Under the pieces are notes generated by a model. The model saw nothing but the letters and a program-made list of their open reading frames with translations, did not search any database and was not told the origin of the DNA. A stretch of 43,632 nt of DNA from DASPJR01 sp035628505 (GTDB lineage Bacteria > Planctomycetota > SZUA-567 > H5-PLA8), in the NCBI GenBank assembly GCA_035628505.1, contig DASPJR010000101.1, positions 1 through 43,632 on the forward strand. Direction: 5' to 3'. Numbering within the stretch: the first letter of the stretch is position 1; every line of letters starts with the position of its first letter. Shown piece by piece: positions 38,567 to 43,632 of the stretch. Made by a program: the position numbers and the translations under genes.

Positions 38567-40057
38567 CTACAGCGCTGTTCCCGTGTTCAAGTGCGCCTTC
38601 GCGAGCAGTTCGCGCTGTTCCTGCTGTTCCTTGGTCAGCGGCTTGGCGAAGAACCAGATCAGCCAGCCGATGAAGCCGAAGGCAAACAGCGCCCGCAGCG
38701 CAAACGTGATTCCGGTCATCGCGCCTTCACCAATGCGAGCCACCAGGTACATGCGCGCGATCATCCACACCGCCACGCCGAAGAAGCACAGCATGCCCAG
38801 TGGAATAAGCTTCTTCCAGCACAGCGTCATCATCTGGTCGACGCGGAAGCGCGGCAGCGTCCAGCGGATCCACATCATGATCAGCACCAGTCCGTAAGTC
38901 TTAACGCCGAAGGCGAGCAGATGAATGAGGGTGCCGACGATGTGGAACTGAGGAGTGCCGTCCGCGTTGAAGCCTGTCACCAGGGCGCGTTCGAGCGGCG
39001 CGATGCCCGTCGACCATCCGCCAAGGAAGAGCGCGACGGCGATGCCGCTGGTGACGCACATCATCGCGTATTCGGCCATGAAGAAGATGGCGAATCGCAT
39101 ACCCGAGTATTCGGTGTGGTAACCGGACACGAGTTCCGATTCGGCCTCCGGAATGTCAAACGGCGTGCGGTTGCATTCGGCGAGCGCGGCGAGGAAATAC
39201 ACCGGTGCGAGAATAAACATGGCCGGATGGAAGAAGTTCCACTGCCAGAACCAGCCGTCCGAAATGTAGGACGACTTTTCTGTAATGCCGAGCTGGTCAA
39301 ACGTCATCGCCTGCATCGACATTGTGCCGGAGATCAGGATGCCGGTGGCAATCGCGAGCCCGACGGGCAGTTCGTACGACACGATCTGCGCGGCCGAACG
39401 CATTCCGCCGAGCAGCGCCCACTTGTTGTTGCTGGCCCAGCCTGCCATCAGGATGCCCAGCACTTCCATGCTGGTGATCGCCGCGATGTAGAAGATGCCG
39501 ATGTTCGGATCAGCGATGTAGAACGCGTCCGAGTAGGGCAATGCGATGACGGCACCGAATGCAGAAGCGAGCACGACCGTCGGGGCGAGCTTGAAGAGCG
39601 GCTTGTCGACTGGATCGGGAATAATGTCTTCCTTCATGATCAGCTTGATGCCGTCAGCCAGGAAGATGAGCACGCCCGGAGCGATTTTGCCGACGATCTT
39701 GTCGGCCGCATCAAAGAGCGGGACCAGCAGTCCGAAGATCGCGGCCATGGCTTTGCCGCCCGCGCCGGCCCGTTCATTCTTGCCGTTGGCGACAACCTGC
39801 CGCGCCCATTCACCGAGGAACGCGCCAACGTTACATTTGTTCGGCCCGATGCGGCGCTGAATGTCGGCCGCCACTTTGCGCTCAATGTACGTGCTTCCGC
39901 CGGAGACAGCCTGCACGACGCCAAAGGCGATCAGGCAGGGAATGGCAACAGCGACCAGCCCGGCCAGCGTCGGATGCACAGAAAAGAACTGCTGCAGCGC
40001 GTTCAGGTCCTGCGCGGCAATGCCCTGTCCGATGAGGTAGTAGTAGATGAATGGCAT
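38567..40057 (-). CDS. nuoH: NADH-quinone oxidoreductase subunit H, with internal insertion
   Basis: A 496-residue protein, against ~325-430 in most bacteria. It forms the quinone chamber at the joint of the two arms. Conserved parts are YIERKVAADIQRRIGPNK, FLADGIKLIMKEDIIP and the charged loop EAESELVSGYHTEYSGMRF, which includes the glutamates needed for coupling. Normally the first two are nearly adjacent; here about 50-55 extra residues (about 77-131, LGEWARQVVANGKNER to KIVGKIAPGVL) separate them. The C-terminal part is also longer, with an extra helix pair before KPLTKEQQEQRELLA. ATG 40057 is used; 38 upstream codons overlap the preceding small gene in another frame. It is 4 bases after that gene's stop. 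Confidence 0.95.
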   Translation of the reverse strand: MPFIYYYLIGQGIAAQDLNALQQFFSVHPTLAGLVAVAIPCLIAFGVVQAVSGGSTYIERKVAADIQRRIGPNKCNVGAFLGEWARQVVANGKNERAGAGGKAMAAIFGLLVPLFDAADKIVGKIAPGVLIFLADGIKLIMKEDIIPDPVDKPLFKLAPTVVLASAFGAVIALPYSDAFYIADPNIGIFYIAAITSMEVLGILMAGWASNNKWALLGGMRSAAQIVSYELPVGLAIATGILISGTMSMQAMTFDQLGITEKSSYISDGWFWQWNFFHPAMFILAPVYFLAALAECNRTPFDIPEAESELVSGYHTEYSGMRFAIFFMAEYAMMCVTSGIAVALFLGGWSTGIAPLERALVTGFNADGTPQFHIVGTLIHLLAFGVKTYGLVLIMMWIRWTLPRFRVDQMMTLCWKKLIPLGMLCFFGVAVWMIARMYLVARIGEGAMTGITFALRALFAFGFIGWLIWFFAKPLTKEQQEQRELLAKAHLNTGTAL

Positions 40058-40061
40058 GGTC

Positions 40062-40244
40062 TCAGGAAACACCCTCTCGCTTCTTGTCTGTTTCTGGCTT
40101 CCGCGCATCGCCTTTGCGCGCTGCGGCTTTTGCCGCCTTCGATTTCTCGCGCTCGCGACGGACATCTTCAATGCAAAGGCGTTTAATCTTGTCCGCCTCT
40201 TCGTTAGAGATCCCGAGATCAGTCAATTTCAGTTTCAATTTCAT
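40062..40244 (-). CDS. Small charged protein upstream of nuoH (60 residues)
   Basis: Starts MKLKLKLTDLGISNEEADKI and ends in a Lys/Arg/Ala tail, 60 residues, no membrane segment. ATG 40244 has TGAGG 6 bases upstream and lies 7 bases after the stop of the 138-residue gene; its own stop is 4 bases before nuoH, so spacing fits an operon. LGISNEEADKIKRL resembles the LGIPHEVIDRNRNEA repeat of the gene before, so the pair may be related. Function unknown. An earlier in-frame start at 40295 would overlap the preceding gene. Confidence 0.6.
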   Translation of the reverse strand: MKLKLKLTDLGISNEEADKIKRLCIEDVRREREKSKAAKAAARKGDARKPETDKKREGVS

Positions 40245-40251
40245 TGCGACC

Positions 40252-40668
40252 TCATTTCCGGTAAATGGCGCACCGATGACCTCGCGCACCTTCACTTTCC
40301 CACCATGCCGTCACATACCAACCGACTGGCAAATGCGGAGAAAGATCGAATTCACCTTCCTGCGAAAGAACCGCAATCAAAAAACCCTCAGACTCGTGTT
40401 CCAGAACTTCGAAAGCGACAAGTCGCTTTAAATAAAGTGTAGCAAGCGACTTTGACAGTTCCAGACATTCCGACTCGGTAGGTCCCACTACGGCTCTCCT
40501 CTGCCGCGCCCTTAATACCAACTCTGTTGCCCGACGGAGCGCTTCGTCTCTATTGCGCTCAATCACCTCTTTTGGAATTTCCAGTTTCGATCTCAGCAAT
40601 CGTGCTTGCCGCACGGCTTCATTACGGTTGCGATCAATAACTTCGTGAGGTATGCCGAGCTCTTCCAT
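40252..40668 (-). CDS. Unknown protein with internal 25-residue duplication
   Basis: A 138-residue, soluble, charged protein. Residues 6-21 (IPHEVIDRNRNEAVRQ) are repeated at 31-46 (IPKEVIERNRDEALRR) with a period of 25, a recent-looking duplication of a helical unit. The second half (about 75-138) is mixed beta with FEVLEHESEGFLIAVL and ends WYVTAWWESEGARGHRCAIYR, which has the look of a small compact domain. No motif points to a known family. Base use is more AT-rich than in the flanking nuo genes, which suggests a later arrival. It has no visible ribosome site before ATG 40668, which is 27 bases after the lipoprotein stop. It could be a toxin-antitoxin-like pair with the next gene, but no residue supports this. 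Confidence 0.6.
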   Translation of the reverse strand: MEELGIPHEVIDRNRNEAVRQARLLRSKLEIPKEVIERNRDEALRRATELVLRARQRRAVVGPTESECLELSKSLATLYLKRLVAFEVLEHESEGFLIAVLSQEGEFDLSPHLPVGWYVTAWWESEGARGHRCAIYRK

Positions 40669-40695
40669 TCAGACCGAACTGACGAGTGCGCCAGC

Positions 40696-40971
40696 TTATT
40701 TCTTGTCGCCGGAGACCTTCATCAGCACCTTTCCGTTTTGAGCCGTTACGATGACCTCGCCGTCGGAGGCCTTGTACGTCAATGTTTCGGTTTTTCCGAG
40801 CACCGGAAGTTCGGCCACGTCGTATTTGTCAGGCTTGCCCAGCTTGGCCTTGACTTCGTCGACCGTGCTCGCCTTTTCGATCTTGCCGATGATGTCCTGC
40901 TTGCTGCCGTTTCCACAACCGGCCAGCAGGCATAGACTTAGCATCATCGCGCCAAATGCCCCAAGTCTCAT
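40696..40971 (-). CDS. Small lipoprotein
   Basis: A 91-residue protein. The lipobox is LLAGC (15-19) after a short signal (MRLGAFGAMMLSLC), so it should be lipid-anchored on the outer side of the membrane. The mature part (about 70 residues) resembles the small BamE/SmpA-like beta-alpha fold: helix KIEKASTVDEVKAKLGKPD, then strands LTYKASDGEVIVTAQNGKVLM. The KLGKPDKYD segment is typical of such folds. A GAGGGG site lies just before ATG 40971. It is 56 bases after nuoD. It is not a known complex I component. Confidence 0.8.
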   Translation of the reverse strand: MRLGAFGAMMLSLCLLAGCGNGSKQDIIGKIEKASTVDEVKAKLGKPDKYDVAELPVLGKTETLTYKASDGEVIVTAQNGKVLMKVSGDKK

Positions 40972-41027
40972 CCGCCCCTCGCTTCAATGTTGTCCAAACT
41001 TGCACAATGTGCTGCCGACTTCGTCCT

Positions 41028-42254
41028 TTATCGGTCAACCTCGGGCAGCACGATGTCGAACGCGCCGATCACCGCGATCACATCGCCGATCAGCAGGCCG
41101 CGCGTGACTTCTTCAAAGCAGTTCAGCGCCGTGAACGATCCTGTGCGGATCTTCAGGCGCATCGGCTTATCCGTGCCATCGCTGACAACGTAGTAGCCGG
41201 TCTCGCCGCGCGGATTCTCGCTGCGTACGTAGACTTCGCCCTTCTTGACTTTGAGCTTGCCCGGCAGCTTAGCCTGGTACTGCCGGTCAGGATGGTCGGC
41301 CGGCAGCTTCTCGTTTTCACGCATCATCGCCGCGATCTGCTTGATGATCTTAATCGATTCGAACACTTCCTTCACACGGACGACATAGCGGTCGTAGCTG
41401 TCGCCGAGCGTGCCTTCGGGGTTGTCGCCGTTGGGATCGCCGCCATCGCCGACAGGAATCTTCGGATCGAGCTTGCCGGGGCCGTCCCATTTGAACTGGC
41501 CATAGATTGAATAAGGCTCGTCGCGCCGCAAATCCCAGTTCACACCCGAGCCGCGCAGATTCGGCCCAACGAGGCCCCAGTTGATCGCATTTTCCGGCGT
41601 CACGATGCCGACATTGCAGAGGCGGTCTTTGAAGATCGAATTGCCGGTGATCAGTTCGTTGAACTCGACCATCTTCGGCCAGAGGTAATCGGCAAACTTG
41701 TCGCACTTGTCGATGAAGCCGGGGGACGCGTCGTACGAGACGCCGCCGATGGTCATGTAATTGTACGTGAGGCGCGCTCCGCAGACTTCTTCGAAGATGT
41801 CGTTGACCAGTTCCCGGTGGCAGATGCCGTGCAGGAAGGGCGTGAACGCGCCCATGTCCATGGCCAGAGCGCCGACGCAGATCATGTGCGAGGAAATCCG
41901 GTTGAGCTCGGCAACCATCACGCGCATAAGTTCCGCGCGCAGCGGCACCTTGATGTTCGCCAGCTTCTCAACGCCCAGCGCGTAGGCGTGGTTGGAATTC
42001 ATCGAGCAGAGATAATCGACGCGGTCGGTGTACGGCATGAACTGGCGGTAATCGACGTACTCGCCGATTTTTTCAATCGCGCGATGCAGGTAGCCGATGT
42101 CCGGCCGCGCCGCTGTGACCACTTCGCCGTCGGTTATCACTTCCAGGCGCAGCACGCCGTGCGTCGATGGATGATGCGGCCCCATCGAAAGCACCATCTC
42201 TTCCGACTGCACGCGCCCTGCTTCGTTTTTGATTTCAGCTACCAGTCCGCTCAT
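41028..42254 (-). CDS. nuoD: NADH-quinone oxidoreductase subunit D
   Basis: A 408-residue peripheral-arm subunit that lines the quinone site. The N-terminal MGPHHPSTHGVLRL holds the conserved quinone-site histidine. Further signatures are RPDIGYLHRAIEK, YLCSMNSNHAYALGVEKL and RGSGVNWDLRRDEPYS. Length is typical. It descends from NiFe-hydrogenase large subunits but lacks the metal cysteines. It works with NuoB, which carries cluster N2. ATG 42254 is close to the nuoC stop (204 bases downstream in transcription); the gap contains a nonamer remnant. Confidence 0.97.
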   Translation of the reverse strand: MSGLVAEIKNEAGRVQSEEMVLSMGPHHPSTHGVLRLEVITDGEVVTAARPDIGYLHRAIEKIGEYVDYRQFMPYTDRVDYLCSMNSNHAYALGVEKLANIKVPLRAELMRVMVAELNRISSHMICVGALAMDMGAFTPFLHGICHRELVNDIFEEVCGARLTYNYMTIGGVSYDASPGFIDKCDKFADYLWPKMVEFNELITGNSIFKDRLCNVGIVTPENAINWGLVGPNLRGSGVNWDLRRDEPYSIYGQFKWDGPGKLDPKIPVGDGGDPNGDNPEGTLGDSYDRYVVRVKEVFESIKIIKQIAAMMRENEKLPADHPDRQYQAKLPGKLKVKKGEVYVRSENPRGETGYYVVSDGTDKPMRLKIRTGSFTALNCFEEVTRGLLIGDVIAVIGAFDIVLPEVDR

Positions 42255-42422
42255 TGTTTCAACCTTGTTGTCAGTCTTCCGTTTTCAGGTGCCTGCCAGT
42301 TCAACGCCGCCGCGGTTTAAGTGAACGAATCATACAGCAACCTGTCATGCAGAGCACGAAAGCCAGAATCGGAAGCGATGCAAAAAAGAGTGCGACCAAA
42401 GCCTGCTCCTTTCCGACGCATC

Positions 42423-42451
42423 CGTTCTTTGCGTCTCCGCGCCTCTGCGGT
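42423..42451. repeat. Single nonamer arm, CGCAGAG/CGGAG variant
   Basis: Read on minus, ACCGCAGAG, GCGCGGAGA, CGCAAAGAA. It lies in the nuoC-nuoD gap, just after the nuoC stop. No facing arm was found. Confidence 0.6.
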
Positions 42452-42458
42452 GAAGCAA

Positions 42459-43028
42459 TTACTTTTTCTCCGCCAGCCCCAGCTTCTCCAGCAGTTTCTT
42501 TTCTTCTTCTTCGCGCTCGGCGATGCCCGCTTCGACCTTGTCGCTGAAGAACTGGTCTTCACGCAGCGTCGGAATGCCGTGGTAATCGGCCGGGTAGTCG
42601 TAATCTTTGCGGCCCGGCCAGCCCACCCAGTCCGGTGGATTGATGATGCGCCGCAGGTCGGGATGGTTCTTAAAAATAATGCCGTAGAGGTCGTATGCTT
42701 CCCGCTCGAAAAAGTTTGCCACGCCCCAGAGCTTGCAGACCGAATCGCACTCCGGCTTCTCGCGGCCGAGTACGATCTTGGCCATGAAGCGGTGCTTATG
42801 CTTCATGCTGTGCAGCGGGTAGACCACCCACAGTTCGCGCCCGCTGTCGGCGCCCGCAAGAGTCATCAGGCTGTCGAAGTAGAGCTCCGGATCGTTCTTG
42901 AGGAACTCGAGAATTTCGTACGCCTTGTCAGTCGGCAGGATCACAAACGGATCGCCCGCGTCGACCTTCGGCACCTCAACGCCCGGCCACTTGGCCTTCA
43001 GCCTTTCAACGATTGCATTGAATTCCAT
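42459..43028 (-). CDS. nuoC: NADH-quinone oxidoreductase subunit C
   Basis: A 189-residue peripheral-arm subunit. ATG 43028 is preceded by GAGGAAGAAC; a TTG four codons earlier is less likely. The family signature is FEREAYDLYGIIFKNHPDLRRI, with NPPDWVGWPGRKDYDYPADY following. It supports the NuoB-NuoD core and has no cofactor. The C-terminus ends in a charged helix (EREEEEKKLLEKLGLAEKK). Nuo C and D are separate genes here, as in most bacteria outside the gammaproteobacteria. Confidence 0.96.
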   Translation of the reverse strand: MEFNAIVERLKAKWPGVEVPKVDAGDPFVILPTDKAYEILEFLKNDPELYFDSLMTLAGADSGRELWVVYPLHSMKHKHRFMAKIVLGREKPECDSVCKLWGVANFFEREAYDLYGIIFKNHPDLRRIINPPDWVGWPGRKDYDYPADYHGIPTLREDQFFSDKVEAGIAEREEEEKKLLEKLGLAEKK

Positions 43029-43051
43029 GTTCTTCCTCAAACGAATTTTTC

Positions 43052-43166
43052 ACCACAGAGATCACAGAGAGCACAGAGATTTTTTCAAGTTAAGCCTTGG
43101 GTAAGACGCAGCCTACACGCTTGCGCCCGTAATCCGTTCCTCCGTGTTCTCTGTGTCCTCTGTGGT
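43052..43166. repeat. Nonamer inverted pair, 3 + 3 units, CACAGAG core, between nuoB and nuoC
   Basis: The left arm is ACCACAGAG, ATCACAGAG, AGCACAGAG (43052-43078). The right arm read on minus is ACCACAGAG, GACACAGAG, AACACGGAG (43166-43140). About 61 bases lie between. It occupies almost the whole gap inside the nuo operon. Confidence 0.85.
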
Positions 43167-43178
43167 AGATCTTAGCCG

Positions 43179-43632
43179 TTAAACCGCGGCCGGCTCGCCG
43201 ACGATGATCGGCGTGCGCTTGGGCAGCGGCTTGCCTTCTTTGCGCAGGTTGCTTTCCAGACGGATTTTCTCGCGCAGTTTGAAGACGCCTTCGATCAGCG
43301 CTTCTGGCCGCGGCGGGCAACCCGGGACGTAAACGTCCACGGGGATATACTTGTCAATGCCCTTCAGCACGCTGTAGCTGTACTTGCAGAAGGGGCCGCC
43401 GGCATTTGCACAGGAACCCATCGAAATCACCCATTTCGGTTCGGGCATCTGTTCGTAGAGGCGCTTGACGCGGCTGGCCATTTTGTGCGTGATGGTTCCA
43501 GCCACGATCATCAGATCGGCCTGGCGCGGCGTGGTGCGCGGAATCATGCCGAAGCGGTCCACGTCGAACTTGCTGGCGCCCGTCTGCATCAGTTCAATGC
43601 CGCAGCACGCTGTTGCAAACAGTAGATACCAA
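43179..43632 (-). CDS. nuoB: NADH-quinone oxidoreductase subunit B (5' end outside window)
   Basis: The open frame runs from the right edge to a stop at 43179, about 150 residues. It begins in YLLFATACCGIELMQTGASK, so the usual N-terminal ~35 residues are beyond the window. The N2 ligands are visible: the twin cysteines of ATACCGIE, the cysteine of ISMGSCANAGG and that of VPGCPPRPEAL. This subunit passes electrons from cluster N2 to quinone. The C-terminus (RKEGKPLPKRTPIIVGEPAAV) is a normal family tail. nuoA is expected just outside the edge. Confidence 0.97.
   Translation of the reverse strand, partial: WYLLFATACCGIELMQTGASKFDVDRFGMIPRTTPRQADLMIVAGTITHKMASRVKRLYEQMPEPKWVISMGSCANAGGPFCKYSYSVLKGIDKYIPVDVYVPGCPPRPEALIEGVFKLREKIRLESNLRKEGKPLPKRTPIIVGEPAAV

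Noticed and set aside
40252..40668. Toxin-antitoxin pair between nuoD and nuoH
   Set aside because: The size and spacing would fit, but neither protein has a motif of a known toxin or antitoxin, so I only note it as a possibility in the gene entry.
43632..43632. nuoB starting at ATG 43589
   Set aside because: The frame continues to the window edge with the conserved ATACCGIE cluster motif, so the gene is cut by the edge and that ATG is internal.

Overview
The window is 43.6 kb of GC-rich bacterial chromosome with 37 protein genes, no rRNA or tRNA that I can recognise, no transposase and no phage genes. The gene content points to the PVC superphylum, most likely a planctomycete-like or verrucomicrobial lineage. 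The clues are a Tat-exported Gfo/Idh oxidoreductase, a very large secreted cytochrome of the PVC-type CxxCH family with a discoidin-like tail, a formylglycine sulfatase, DUF4912 and DUF4175 proteins, and an FHA protein with a long periplasmic part. This is inferred from gene families only, without a marker gene.

Layout: (1) 1-6.7 kb: the end of a gene with an L7/L12 C-terminal-like domain, a DUF58 protein and a TgpA-like transglutaminase (a pair normally found with a MoxR ATPase), split by a Gfo/Idh gene on the other strand, then a LysM protein. (2) 6.8-17.4 kb: the large cytochrome, an MFS exporter, malate dehydrogenase, the FHA protein, a D-2-hydroxyacid dehydrogenase overlapping RNase Z, and a HAD phosphatase. 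(3) 17.6-22.4 kb, minus strand: a DUF4175 membrane protein with a long Gly/Gln/Lys tract, a 7Fe ferredoxin with a clear promoter and terminator, and three small genes including a 38-residue very basic protein. (4) 22.7-27.6 kb, plus strand: DUF4912, HIT, nuclease-like, BaiN-like flavoprotein and EVE-domain proteins. (5) 27.6-43.6 kb, minus strand: a respiratory complex I operon in the order nuoB-C-D-(lipoprotein, two small genes)-H-I-(TPR protein)-J-K-L-M-N, ending in a sulfatase. nuoB runs off the right edge. nuoE, nuoF and nuoG, the NADH-input module, are not at their usual place between D and H. They may lie elsewhere, or the enzyme may take electrons from another donor such as ferredoxin.

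The most unusual layer is not genes but short-unit repeats in the intergenic spaces. There are three kinds. The first is 7-base tandem arrays of several unrelated sequences, three of which hold seven units (49 bases). The second is 8- or 9-base arrays built on CACAGAG, CACGAAG or CGCCAAG-like cores, often as two facing arms. The third is hairpins preceded by GTGG or GTAG, arranged as inverted pairs whose stems differ by compensating changes (REP/REPIN-like). Some arrays have entered genes: the sulfatase apparently takes its start region, an internal loop and its C-terminus from them.
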